From an uncultured Verrucomicrobiota bacterium (lineage in GTDB: Bacteria; Verrucomicrobiota; Kiritimatiellia; RFP12; UBA1067): a stretch of DNA of 16,612 nt. The notes beneath the pieces are model-generated. The model worked only from the letters and a program-made list of their open reading frames with translations, was not told where the DNA came from and made no database searches. The position numbers and the translations under genes were made by a program. Shown in pieces: positions 7,795 to 15,250 of the stretch (positions within the stretch are counted from its first letter, which is position 1; each line of letters starts with the position of its first letter). Where the stretch lies: NCBI GenBank assembly GCA_946615875.1, contig CAMOIK010000022.1, positions 1-16,612 of the forward strand. Direction: 5' to 3'.

Positions 7795-8417
7795 CCACAG
7801 TGCTCAACCATCCGCTCGTCGCCCACAGGGTGACTCTCATGCGCGACGCTTCCACGCCGCCCAAACTCTTCCGCGAACTCGTCAACGAGGTCACGGAGTT
7901 CCTGGCCTACGAGGCGCTCAGGGATCTGCGCGTGCGCCAGATAGACGTGGCCACGCCGGTTGCCAAGACGCGCGGCGCGAAGATCGACGAACCGCGCATC
8001 GTCATCGTCCCGATACTGCGCGCGGGCATGGGAATGCTCGACGCGATGCTCGGCGTGCTGCCGTACGCCCGCGTCGGCGTGCTGGGGATGCAGCGCAACG
8101 AGGAGACCGCCGAGCCCGTGCCTTACTACGCCAAGGTGCCGGAGGCCAGAGACGGCAGCGAACTGGCCATCGTCACAGACCCTATGCTGGCCACGGGCGG
8201 CAGTGCGTGCGACGCGGTGGCGCAGCTCAAGAAACTGGGATACCGCCGGATACGTTTCCTCAACCTGATCGCCGCGCCGGAGGGGATTGCCAGGTTCGAG
8301 CGTGAGCATCCTGACGTGGCCGTCTTCACCGCCGCCAGGGACGAGCGCTTGAACGAACGCTTTTACATCGTCCCTGGGCTCGGCGACGCCGGCGACAGGA
8401 TATTCGGCACTCTCTAG
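7791..8417 (+). CDS. upp: Uracil phosphoribosyltransferase
   Basis: Upp converts uracil and PRPP to UMP in pyrimidine salvage. At 208 residues it matches the usual length. The PRPP-binding loop TDPMLATGGS is at residues 129-138. The family N-terminus (HPLVAHRVTLMRD), the Arg-rich loop VPILRAGMGML and the C-terminal YIVPGLGDAGDRIFGT are all present. The start is ATG 7791, preceded by GAGGAACA and overlapping the stop of the pseudouridine synthase gene. An in-frame ATG at 7779 would add four residues but lacks a ribosome site. apt follows, so pyrimidine and purine base salvage enzymes sit side by side. No uracil permease gene accompanies them in the window. Confidence 0.96.
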   Translation: MTTVLNHPLVAHRVTLMRDASTPPKLFRELVNEVTEFLAYEALRDLRVRQIDVATPVAKTRGAKIDEPRIVIVPILRAGMGMLDAMLGVLPYARVGVLGMQRNEETAEPVPYYAKVPEARDGSELAIVTDPMLATGGSACDAVAQLKKLGYRRIRFLNLIAAPEGIARFEREHPDVAVFTAARDERLNERFYIVPGLGDAGDRIFGTL

Positions 8418-8427
8418 GCCGCTCTCT

Positions 8428-8477
8428 GGAATCACGAACAATCGAACCACCGACCACGAAATCCAAACATCGAACAC
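8428..8477 (+). repeat. Degenerate 7-base tandem repeat filling the upp-apt spacer
   Basis: Five units are in strict register from 8443: CGAACCA, CCGACCA, CGAAATC, CAAACAT and CGAACAC. Two more units sit one base out of register just upstream, GGAATCA (8428) and CGAACAA (8435). The consensus is about CGAACMA. The array ends four bases before the apt ATG, so it occupies the place where a Shine-Dalgarno would be expected. None is seen. Confidence 0.7.
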
Positions 8478-8481
8478 GCCC

Positions 8482-9009
8482 ATGAACACCCTAGAGAAAT
8501 ACGTTCGCGAAGTGCCAGACTTCCCGAAGCCCGGCGTCCTTTTCAGGGACGTCACGGGCATACTCGACTCCGGCGAAGGCTTTCGACTGGCGATGATAGA
8601 AATGGAGCGTTCTCTTTCCGGGCTGCGCATCGACAAGGTGGCGGCGCCGGAATCGCGCGGTTTCATATTCGGCGCCGCCCTCGCGGACAGGCTGCGCTGC
8701 GCTTTCGTGCCTATCCGCAAGCCCGGCAAGCTGCCCAGGGAGACCATCCGCGAGAAGTACGACTTGGAATACGCCAGCGCGGAGTTGCACATCCACACCG
8801 ACGCGATTTCCGCCGGAGACAAGGTGGTTATAGTCGATGACCTGCTGGCCACCGGCGGCACCGCCGCCGCGTCCGCCCGCCTGGTAGAGCGGCTTGGCGG
8901 AGCCGTCGTCAAGATGATCTTCCCTATCGAGCTTGAGGGCTTCGGCGCCAGATCTGGTAGGCTTTCCAACTATGACGTCGCCTCGCTCGTCTCGTATCCC
9001 GGCAAATAG
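8482..9009 (+). CDS. apt: Adenine phosphoribosyltransferase
   Basis: Apt makes AMP from adenine and PRPP in purine salvage. The 175-residue length is normal. Diagnostic segments are VPDFPKPGVLFRDVTGIL at the N-terminus, APESRGFIFG near 55-64, the flexible-loop region RKPGKLPRE near 79-87 and the PRPP loop VVIVDDLLATGGTA at 115-128. The ATG at 8482 gives the canonical N-terminus, but the bases before it (the end of a heptad array) contain no Shine-Dalgarno. It is the last gene of the long co-directional run; the next gene has its own promoter. Confidence 0.96.
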   Translation: MNTLEKYVREVPDFPKPGVLFRDVTGILDSGEGFRLAMIEMERSLSGLRIDKVAAPESRGFIFGAALADRLRCAFVPIRKPGKLPRETIREKYDLEYASAELHIHTDAISAGDKVVIVDDLLATGGTAAASARLVERLGGAVVKMIFPIELEGFGARSGRLSNYDVASLVSYPGK

Positions 9010-9039
9010 CCGGGCGGGAGAGCCTTTCCGCTGCGCGGC

Positions 9040-9053
9040 GGCGCGGCCGCGCC
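9040..9053. other. GC-rich perfect palindrome after apt, possible weak terminator
   Basis: GGCGCGGCCGCGCC is its own reverse complement and could fold as a five-pair stem with a GGCC loop in RNA. It lies 31 bases after the apt stop. The only T tract (9075-9080) is more than 20 bases further on, so this is not a canonical intrinsic terminator. It may simply be GC-rich sequence. Confidence 0.25.
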
Positions 9054-9113
9054 AGGTTTCGTCGGAGTATCGGTCTTTTTTGCGCACAGGTGTCGTATGT
9101 CCTTGCGAGGATG

Positions 9114-9122
9114 TGCTATAAT
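9114..9122 (+). promoter_or_regulatory. Extended -10 promoter for the exported alpha/alpha-barrel protein gene
   Basis: TGCTATAAT is a perfect extended -10 element (TG-n-TATAAT), with TATAAT at 9117-9122. No convincing -35 box lies 16-18 bases upstream. The predicted start is about 9129, giving a leader of roughly 27 bases. That leader contains a GGAGAG ribosome site (9141-9146) ahead of the ATG at 9156. Confidence 0.65.
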
Positions 9123-9155
9123 GTCGACCACAATGTCAATGGAGAGAGCGAAGCG

Positions 9156-11201
9156 ATGACGATCAAGATCACTGGAGCCGTGCTGGCGGCGTTCTGCGCG
9201 GCGGGCGCGTCGGCGGAACGACTGTCTGTCGAGGTTTACGAGAAGGGCGGCGGCGACGTCGATTGCTCGAGCGCGTATTCGATACGCGAGGTGGTGCGGG
9301 GCGCGGGCGTGTCGTCGCTGAATTTCGAGCTGTTCAGGCGGCTCGTCAAGGTGACGAACACGTCTGGCGAGACGAAGACGGTGCAGGTGGCCGTGCGCGC
9401 GGCGAGCGACTTCAAACCGACGAACTGGGTGATACCCGGCGTGATCTACGGCGACTGCGCGTTCGGCAACCAGGTCTCGCCAAGCGGGCTGGAACGCGAC
9501 GGAGAGCCGTGGGTGTTTGGCTACGACAGGGCTTCGGTTCCGTCTTGCACGCTCTCCGAGACGAAGGACGAGCTGTTCGCCATGTTCGCGTCAGATCGCG
9601 ACCGCGCGTCGCTGGAGAGCTCGTGTTCGCTGCGTCGGCTTCCAGACGGGCGGCTGGAGCACCGTATCGTGTATCCTGTGCGCGAGAGCCCCGTGTGCTA
9701 TGCGTTCAAGTTCAGCTACGTCGGGCGCTACGACGAGTGGATCACGCTGCCGCCGGGTGCGACGTTCGAGGCGGAGTCGTATTTCATGAAGGGGCGGCCG
9801 CGCTGGGAGAACTGTGGCTACCGCGAGGTGTTCAAGGCGGCGATGGCGGCGCTCAAGCACGACCATCCGCTGCCGGCGATGGACGTGGCGATGGCGGAGA
9901 AGGTGTCGTTGCGGTGGATTTACGATTGCTGCGAGAAGAACGTGGAAGAGGGCATATCTAAAGGTGCGATGGGCACCGACATATCCTTCCGACTGGGCTA
10001 TACCGCGCGAACCAACACTCGTCGCTTTCCCGCGTGGATGACCGACGAGGAGAAGAAGCTGACGCTGGCAGACCTGGAGAAAGACCCCTCGCTCAACAGG
10101 GCCGTCCTGCGAACCTTCTGGATGGATGAGATGGGCTTCGCCGGACAGAACTTCATGCTGCACCGCTTCGCGTTGAAAGACGCTATGCGGCGCGGCGACG
10201 CGGAGTTCTCGAAGTGGTGCCTGGACGATCTGGACGACTGGCTGCGGCGCCAAGCGCCGTCGGGGCTGGCACCCACGCACCGCCGCCGCGCCGGCGACCG
10301 TCTGAGCGTGACTGAACTGGGATGGGGGCTTGGCGAAAGCGTCAAGATATGGAAGATGCTGAAGGCTTCCGGCATCGACCATCCTCTCTGCCTCGACTTC
10401 GCCAGGCGGCTGGCCGACTTCTTTGTGTCGCACTACGACGAAACGGACCCGTTTGGGAGGATGTGGTCGCTCAAGACCGGCGAAAAGCTGGAAGGGGGCG
10501 GCGACGGCGGTGGCTTCGTGGTGAAGGGGATGCTGGAGCTGCACGAGGCCTGCGGCGACAAGCGATACCTTGAATGCGCGCGCAAGGCGTTCGACAGGTA
10601 TTTCGAGATGGATCTGGCGAAGTTCCGCTGCGTCGCCGGCGCGGACGACTGCAACTGTGTCGATAAAGAGTCGTCGTTCCCGTACATCTACTCTGCGCTG
10701 GAGCTGTGGCGGCAGACGGGCGACAACCATTATCTCGACTGCGCACAGCGGGTGGCGGCCTATTTCTGTTCGTGGATGTTCACCTACGACGCGCTGTATC
10801 CGGCGACGAGCGAGTTCGGGCGCTTCGGCTACCGGACGAGCGGCGGCACGCTGGTCTCGTGCGAGCATCCGGCCATCGACCCGTATGCCACCGTCGCCAT
10901 CCCGGACCTGTTCGACCTGGCGGAAGCCACGGGCGAGGACGTGTGGCGCGACGCGGGCAGGCTGATATGGTTCAACGCCATGCAGGATGTCGCCGGGCCG
11001 GACGGCGGCACCATGAACGGAGTCCTGCGGACGCCTGGTTCGCAGTGCGAGGCGCACGCGCAGACTCGCTGGTCCAAATACCGCAGCGACCCCGTGGCGG
11101 CCCGCGGCAACTTCAACAACCAGTGCACCGCTTTCGTGGTCGCTTTCCGCCTCTACGCCATCGACCGCCTAGGTGCCGCGCTGGAGAAGAATTATGAATG
11201 A
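9156..11201 (+). CDS. Exported protein of unrecognised family with beta-rich N-domain and alpha/alpha-barrel (six-hairpin glycosidase-like) domain
   Basis: The 681-residue protein has a 20-residue signal peptide ending ASA-ER. Residues 21-225 look beta-rich (for example VKVTNTSGETKTVQVAV), as in a beta-sandwich. From about 240 it becomes helical, with repeated hairpin units: ACGDKRYLECARKAFDRYF (465-483), QTGDNHYLDCAQRVAAYF (520-537) and ATGEDVWRDAGRLIWF (591-606). This pattern is typical of six-hairpin glycosidases (clans including GH88/GH105 and GH127). Conserved-looking acidic and aromatic segments are WMDEMGFAGQNF, ELGWGLGES and SCEHPAIDPYA; catalytic residues cannot be assigned. Many cysteines fit an exported protein. 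I do not recognise the exact family. The converging neighbour is a GH51 arabinofuranosidase, so a role in hemicellulose or pectin side-chain breakdown is plausible, not shown. The start is set by the signal peptide and GGAGAG site. Confidence 0.85.
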   Translation: MTIKITGAVLAAFCAAGASAERLSVEVYEKGGGDVDCSSAYSIREVVRGAGVSSLNFELFRRLVKVTNTSGETKTVQVAVRAASDFKPTNWVIPGVIYGDCAFGNQVSPSGLERDGEPWVFGYDRASVPSCTLSETKDELFAMFASDRDRASLESSCSLRRLPDGRLEHRIVYPVRESPVCYAFKFSYVGRYDEWITLPPGATFEAESYFMKGRPRWENCGYREVFKAAMAALKHDHPLPAMDVAMAEKVSLRWIYDCCEKNVEEGISKGAMGTDISFRLGYTARTNTRRFPAWMTDEEKKLTLADLEKDPSLNRAVLRTFWMDEMGFAGQNFMLHRFALKDAMRRGDAEFSKWCLDDLDDWLRRQAPSGLAPTHRRRAGDRLSVTELGWGLGESVKIWKMLKASGIDHPLCLDFARRLADFFVSHYDETDPFGRMWSLKTGEKLEGGGDGGGFVVKGMLELHEACGDKRYLECARKAFDRYFEMDLAKFRCVAGADDCNCVDKESSFPYIYSALELWRQTGDNHYLDCAQRVAAYFCSWMFTYDALYPATSEFGRFGYRTSGGTLVSCEHPAIDPYATVAIPDLFDLAEATGEDVWRDAGRLIWFNAMQDVAGPDGGTMNGVLRTPGSQCEAHAQTRWSKYRSDPVAARGNFNNQCTAFVVAFRLYAIDRLGAALEKNYE

Positions 11202-11220
11202 TGAATTATAGATGAAGAAT
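11186..11220 (+). repeat. Heptad repeat across the 3' end of the exported-protein gene
   Basis: Units in register are GAAGAAT (11186), TATGAAT (11193), GATGAAT (11200), TATAGAT (11207) and GAAGAAT (11214). The stop codon at 11199-11201 lies inside the array, so the repeat encodes the last residues of the protein and runs on into the spacer. The same word occurs, in mirror orientation, at the end of the facing GH51 gene. Confidence 0.65.
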
Positions 11221-11303
11221 TGCCGACGGGCGGATGCAACGATCGAAATCGCTCGAAAGACGTCTCGCGAAGCAAGCCCGCCGGCTCCTGCAATTCATCA
11301 TTC
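11196..11303. repeat. 12-bp perfect inverted repeat between two convergent genes
   Basis: GAATGATGAATT at 11196-11207 is the exact reverse complement of AATTCATCATTC at 11292-11303, with 84 bases between. It arises because the two facing genes end in similar heptad arrays. It could act as a long-range stem for both transcripts. Neither arm is followed by a T tract, so classic intrinsic termination is not supported. The 84-base interior shows no gene and no clear repeat. Confidence 0.55.
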
Positions 11304-11327
11304 GCCGTTCATCCTTCGCCGTTCTTC
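11293..11327 (-). repeat. Heptad repeat across the 3' end of the GH51 gene
   Basis: On the plus strand five units in register are ATTCATC, ATTCGCC, GTTCATC, CTTCGCC and GTTCTTC. TTC at positions 2-4 and C at position 7 never vary. Read in the direction of the GH51 gene they become GAAGAAC, GGCGAAG, GATGAAC, GGCGAAT and GATGAAT. The last unit is identical to one in the facing array. The GH51 stop codon (11309-11311) is inside the array. Confidence 0.7.
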
Positions 11328-13237
11328 GCCACCCTGGCCACGGTGAGCGAGTTGGGCGGCAAGGTCAGCGCCCCTTCGATATCCATGGCGCTCTCTGTCG
11401 GCTTGACCGGTTCGGCGTCCATGGTGTTGACGTCCGACGGGCGGCCGGTCAGCGTGGAGATGCGCGCCTTGCCGCGAAGATTGACGGCGACCGTGCGCTC
11501 TTCATCCGATGAGTTGACGAGTTTCAGTATCGTTTCGCCTGTCGTCTCGTCGAGCCCGGCGCAGTAGAAGATGCCGCTGTCGGCGGAAATGTCGTCGGTC
11601 GCCGGGATCGTGCGCGTCGGGCGATTGACAGCGAAAAGCCTCTGGACGTGGTAGTTCGGGGTGACGAAGCTGCGGCGGCCGTCGAACCATATCAAGTTGG
11701 GATGCCATTGCGAGTGGCCGCAGCGGGCGAAGAGAGGCGCGTAAGACGCCATGGCGACGACGTCGGAGTTGCGCTCGAAGCCCGTCATGGCTGCGGCTTC
11801 GCACAGTGCGCTGCGTAGATTGTTCGCCTTCTGGGCGGTCTTGTCGTGGCAGGCGTATTCTCCCGCGTACACCTTCGGCTTGCCGCTGCGCGGGTAGGCG
11901 TCGTAGCGGTGCGCGGCGGCGAGGAACCATTCCGGCGGCTTGTAGTAGTGCTCGTCGGCGAAATCGGCCGTCTTGTCCGTGAGCCGTGCCCAGGCGTCGT
12001 CGAAATCCTTGCCTTCGGGCTTGGCGCCGACCGAGCCGACGATCTGGATCTCAGGATGCCTGGCCTTGACGATTCGCTGGATGGCCTCGTAGCGGTCCAT
12101 GAAGACGCCGCCCCAGTTCTCGTTGCCTATGCCGACCATTTTCAGATTGAAAGGTGCCGGATGGCCCATTTCTGCGCGGACGCGGCCCCACTTCGTCGTG
12201 GCGTCGCCGTTGGCGAATTCCACGAGGTCGAGTATGACCTGTGCGAAGTAGTCGGCGTCCTCGATGGCGCAGTGCGGAGTGGGTCTGTGGAACTGGCAGG
12301 TCAGGCCGGCGATGCATATGGGCAGCGGCTCCGCGCCGATCGCCTCGCACAGCAGGAAATATTCGAAGTAGCCCAGACCGAACGTCTCCCAGTATGGTGC
12401 GGCGGGGCGCGACCAGCGGTTGAGGACGCATTCGCGGCGCTCGCGCGGTCCCACCGTGCGGCGCCAGTCGAACCAGTGCTGGAAGTCGCTGCCTTCGGCC
12501 ACGCATCCGCCGGGGAAGCGGACGAACGCCGGCTTGAGCGCGGCGAGTCTCTCCACCAGGTCGCGGCGCAGTCCGGCGATCGTGTCGCGCGGCATTAGGC
12601 TGGTGCAGTCGAATTCCACGGCGCGCCGTCCTTTGACGAGGAGCGACAGCGTCCAGCGACCGTCGCCGGCTGACGCATCACGCTCTATCGCCACGATGCC
12701 GAACGGGAGCTTGAACGTCTTTTCGTCTCCGGCGGTGAAGTTGGTTTCGAAGCGCATCCATTCGCCCAGCGAGAAGTCGATGCCGTCGAGCGCCAGTTCC
12801 CTCCAGCGGAAGGACAGCGAGTATTCCGCGCCGTCCTCCAGGAAGATGCCGTCGTAGCCGCGGTTGCGTACGCCGGCGAGGCCCGCGCCGAACGACTCGA
12901 CGCGAAGGTGCTTTGCCGTGTTTGGGTGGACGGGTGCGCCGAACTGGAAGGAGAGTCGGGCCATGCCGCGGTCGCGGAAGTCCTCCTCCCAGCCGTCCGT
13001 CGCGCAGTTCCACTTGGGGCGGCTGTCCTGCCCCCAGTCGAATCCGGCGTTCGCCAGCTGCTCGGGGTATATGCCGCCGTCCGCCGCCCAGTTGATGTCT
13101 TCGAAGAATATTCCCCACAGCGTCGCGGGGACTTCGTGGCCGTTTTTGGCGTCGCCGAGGGTGATCGTGGCGCCTTGCGCCGCGAACGCCGCGAGTGCGG
13201 CCAGCGTCAGGCCTGAGAGGGCATTGGCATGTTTCAT
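11309..13237 (-). CDS. Exported GH51 alpha-L-arabinofuranosidase
   Basis: The enzyme removes terminal alpha-L-arabinofuranose from arabinoxylan, arabinan and related chains by a retaining mechanism. The 642-residue protein starts with a signal peptide of about 22 residues (ALAAFAAQGA). GH51 landmarks follow: WGIFFEDINWAADGGIYPE near the mature N-terminus, a carbohydrate-binding-like beta segment, VRFPGGCVAEG, the acid/base Glu373 in GIGNENWGG and the nucleophile Glu460 in VYAGEYACHD. A C-terminal beta domain completes it. Export implies extracellular or periplasmic action on oligosaccharides or polymer. ATG 13237 is chosen because it opens the signal peptide and lies exactly 7 bases after a strong -10 box. 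There is no ribosome site, so the mRNA should be leaderless. Longer in-frame starts lie upstream of the promoter. Confidence 0.93.
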   Translation of the reverse strand: MKHANALSGLTLAALAAFAAQGATITLGDAKNGHEVPATLWGIFFEDINWAADGGIYPEQLANAGFDWGQDSRPKWNCATDGWEEDFRDRGMARLSFQFGAPVHPNTAKHLRVESFGAGLAGVRNRGYDGIFLEDGAEYSLSFRWRELALDGIDFSLGEWMRFETNFTAGDEKTFKLPFGIVAIERDASAGDGRWTLSLLVKGRRAVEFDCTSLMPRDTIAGLRRDLVERLAALKPAFVRFPGGCVAEGSDFQHWFDWRRTVGPRERRECVLNRWSRPAAPYWETFGLGYFEYFLLCEAIGAEPLPICIAGLTCQFHRPTPHCAIEDADYFAQVILDLVEFANGDATTKWGRVRAEMGHPAPFNLKMVGIGNENWGGVFMDRYEAIQRIVKARHPEIQIVGSVGAKPEGKDFDDAWARLTDKTADFADEHYYKPPEWFLAAAHRYDAYPRSGKPKVYAGEYACHDKTAQKANNLRSALCEAAAMTGFERNSDVVAMASYAPLFARCGHSQWHPNLIWFDGRRSFVTPNYHVQRLFAVNRPTRTIPATDDISADSGIFYCAGLDETTGETILKLVNSSDEERTVAVNLRGKARISTLTGRPSDVNTMDAEPVKPTESAMDIEGALTLPPNSLTVARVAKNGEG

Positions 13238-13244
13238 GCGCAAT

Positions 13245-13255
13245 ATTATACCATA
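13245..13255 (-). promoter_or_regulatory. Extended -10 promoter of the GH51 gene, leaderless
   Basis: On the minus strand TATGGTATAAT matches the extended -10 consensus TRTGnTATAAT exactly, with AA just upstream. Seven bases separate TATAAT from the ATG at 13237. The normal -10 to start-site distance therefore places transcription initiation at or one base before the start codon. No -35 hexamer is convincing. Confidence 0.8.
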
Positions 13256-13354
13256 TTCCCCGCCGCAGGTGTCGCGCTCTCCGAAGCCGCGATGCCGCCC
13301 CTGTGGCGCCGGATGAACGGAAATCGCCGCCGCCTCCGCCTGGCTCGGCGAAAA

Positions 13355-13365
13355 TATGGTATAAT
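13355..13365 (+). promoter_or_regulatory. Extended -10 promoter of the pilB-type gene, leaderless
   Basis: TATGGTATAAT, preceded by AAAA, is identical to the GH51 promoter core on the opposite strand. TATAAT (13360-13365) is followed by 7 bases and then the ATG at 13373. An earlier in-frame ATG at 13364 lies inside the -10 box and cannot be on the transcript. No -35 box is evident in the GC-rich upstream sequence. Confidence 0.8.
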
Positions 13366-13372
13366 GCACGGC

Positions 13373-15064
13373 ATGAGCGACAAAGACACACTGGCAGGCG
13401 TCCTGCTCAAGGCCGCAGGGATATACTCCGGCGAGCAGATCGCGCACATCGCCGCTATGCGAGCGGAAAATCCTGGCATGGGACTCGCGGAGGCCGCTGT
13501 AAAGTTCGGCGGCGCCAAGGAGAAGGAGTTCCTCTCCGCCATCGGCCGGGCGCTTGGAATGGATACGGTCGATCTCGAAGATCGCCAGCCCAGCCCCGAC
13601 GCGCTCACATCCGTGACCGCGAGCGCCGTTTACCAGTTCAACTCGCTGCCGTTCGCCAAGGATGAGCAGACACTGACGATAGTCACGTCAGACCCGTTCG
13701 ACACCAAGGCGGCGGACGGCTTCAGGCTGCTTTCCGGTCTGCGCGTGAAGACGCTGCTGGCGCCGCGCGAGGACATAGAGAAGGCCATCAAGAAATACTA
13801 CGGCGTGGGCGCGGACGCCATCGAGAAGATGATCGACGACGGTCGCTATTCCGTGGACGAGGACATCGGGGCGATGACGAAGATCGATGTCAACGAGATG
13901 GGCGAGGAGGCGTCGATCGTGCGCTTCGTCAACCAGATCATCGCCGAAGCGGACCGCGAAGGCGCGACAGACATCCACATCGAGCCGCAGGAGACGGAAC
14001 TGCGCATACGCTACCGCATCGACGGAATGCTCCACAAGGTCGATGTGCCACCGCAGTTGAACCGGCTGAAGTCCGCCATAATCTCCCGCATCAAGGTCAT
14101 GGCGAACCTGGACATCGCCGAGAAGAGGCTTCCCATGGACGGCCGCATAGGCATCCGCATCGCCGGGCAGGACATCGACATCCGCGTCTCGACCATGCCG
14201 GCGGCCTACGGCGAGTCGATCTCGCTGCGACTCCTGGCGAAAAGCGGGAACTTCGTGAAGATGAATGATCTGGGCTTCAACGAGCGAGACTTCGCCGTCG
14301 TCACGAAGATCATCCACCGCCCCAATGGCATTTTCCTTGTGACCGGGCCTACGGGGTCCGGCAAGTCCACGTCGCTCTACTCCTTCCTTTCGGAGGTGAA
14401 CACGATGGACGTACGAATCATGACCGCCGAGGACCCTATCGAATACCACATGGCCGGCATAAACCAGGTGCAGATGCAGGCGGACATAGGCATGAACTTC
14501 GCCCGCGCGCTACGCGCCTTCCTCCGTCAGGACCCCGACATCATAATGGTGGGCGAGATTCGCGACCGCGAGACGGCGGAGATCGCCATCAATGCCTCGC
14601 TGACCGGCCACATGGTGTTTTCCACGCTGCACACCAACGATGCGGCCGGTGCATTCCCGCGCCTCATAGACATGGGCGTCGAGCCGTTCTTGATCGCGTC
14701 GGCGGTGGCCGGCGTGATGGGTCAGCGGCTTTGCCGCCGCCTCTGTCCGAAGTGCAAGCGCGAGGTGCCGATCGACATGAAGTATTACACGCTTGCATAT
14801 CCGCCGGCTAAGGATACGGTCTTCGAACCTGTCGGGTGCGACCAGTGCGCCCGCAGCGGCTACAAGGGGCGGCGCGCTCTTTTCGAGGTGCTTGACGTCG
14901 ATGAGGACATCGAGGGCGCAATCGTCCGGCGCGAGAACGCCACGCAGATCCGCAATCTTTCCCTCTCAAAGGGAATGAAGACGCTGCGCGAGGATGGCTG
15001 GGCCAAGGTCTTTGCGGGCGTCACTTCCGTCAAGGAGGTCATGCGCGTGACCGAAGAATCCTGA
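13373..15064 (+). CDS. PilB/GspE-family assembly ATPase (type IV pilus or type II secretion)
   Basis: This 563-residue hexameric ATPase powers pilin or pseudopilin polymerisation at the inner-membrane platform. It has a T2SSE/MshE-type N-domain (about 1-150) and a core ATPase domain. Walker A GPTGSGKST is at 325-333. The Asp-box TAEDPIEY, the Walker B region DPDIIMVGEIRDRETAE and a His-box HMVFSTLHTNDA follow. The tetracysteine Zn module of PilB/GspE is present as Cys458-x2-Cys461 and Cys489-x2-Cys492, which separates it from the retraction ATPase PilT. PilB versus GspE cannot be resolved; no pilin, pilC or gsp gene is in the window. Its own promoter gives an apparently leaderless mRNA, and a terminator follows, so it looks monocistronic. 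Confidence 0.93.
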   Translation: MSDKDTLAGVLLKAAGIYSGEQIAHIAAMRAENPGMGLAEAAVKFGGAKEKEFLSAIGRALGMDTVDLEDRQPSPDALTSVTASAVYQFNSLPFAKDEQTLTIVTSDPFDTKAADGFRLLSGLRVKTLLAPREDIEKAIKKYYGVGADAIEKMIDDGRYSVDEDIGAMTKIDVNEMGEEASIVRFVNQIIAEADREGATDIHIEPQETELRIRYRIDGMLHKVDVPPQLNRLKSAIISRIKVMANLDIAEKRLPMDGRIGIRIAGQDIDIRVSTMPAAYGESISLRLLAKSGNFVKMNDLGFNERDFAVVTKIIHRPNGIFLVTGPTGSGKSTSLYSFLSEVNTMDVRIMTAEDPIEYHMAGINQVQMQADIGMNFARALRAFLRQDPDIIMVGEIRDRETAEIAINASLTGHMVFSTLHTNDAAGAFPRLIDMGVEPFLIASAVAGVMGQRLCRRLCPKCKREVPIDMKYYTLAYPPAKDTVFEPVGCDQCARSGYKGRRALFEVLDVDEDIEGAIVRRENATQIRNLSLSKGMKTLREDGWAKVFAGVTSVKEVMRVTEES

Positions 15065-15097
15065 AGATGGGCGGCCGCAGACGCCGCGCATCAGACG

Positions 15098-15130
15098 AAA
15101 GGCTCCCGGGACCTTGTTCCGGGAGCCTTT
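15098..15130. terminator. Bidirectional intrinsic terminator between pilB-type gene and tRNA-Ser
   Basis: A 12-bp perfect inverted repeat has arms at 15098-15109 (AAAGGCTCCCGG) and 15119-15130, with a 9-base loop. It is GC-rich in the middle with A/T runs at its ends, so both strands read as a stem followed by a short T run. It lies 33 bases after the + strand stop and 8 bases beyond the 3' end of the minus-strand tRNA, as expected for a shared terminator. Confidence 0.85.
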
Positions 15131-15138
15131 GCCGTTGC

Positions 15139-15232
15139 TGGCGGAGGGAGGGGGATTCGAACCCCCGGTACGGGATTTAACCCGTACGACGATTTAGCAA
15201 ACCGCTGCCTTCAGCCACTCAGCCATCCCTCC
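15139..15232 (-). tRNA. tRNA-Ser(GCU)
   Basis: Read on the minus strand, the 94-base gene has acceptor GGAGGGA pairing with TCCCTCC, discriminator G and an encoded CCA (15139-15141). The D-arm starts TGGCTGAGTGGCTGAAGG and the T-arm is GGGGGTTCGAATCCCCC. A long variable arm (TACGGG / CCCGTA) marks a class II tRNA. The anticodon loop TTGCTAA carries GCT (15196-15198 on the plus strand), reading AGC/AGU serine codons. The anticodon stem includes G-T wobble pairs. Confidence 0.95.
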
Positions 15233-15250
15233 GGGTTGAAAACGGCGCGT

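Noticed and set aside
9591..11057. Minus-strand open frame of 488 codons opposite the exported-protein gene
   Set aside because: The opposite strand has a promoter, ribosome site, signal peptide and structured protein. This frame has none of these and reads as a shadow.
11227..11280. CGGGC...GCCCG pairing in the convergent spacer as a terminator
   Set aside because: The arms are only 5 bp with a long loop and no T tract, which is expected by chance in GC-rich DNA.
13229..13372. Longer N-terminus for the pilB-type protein starting at ATG 13229
   Set aside because: It would cross the GH51 promoter and its own -10 box. The added residues are unlike the family, and the promoter geometry fixes the start at 13373.
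15139..15232. tRNA-Ser as an integration site for a mobile element
   Set aside because: No integrase, no duplicated tRNA 3' end and no foreign-looking genes flank it within the window.
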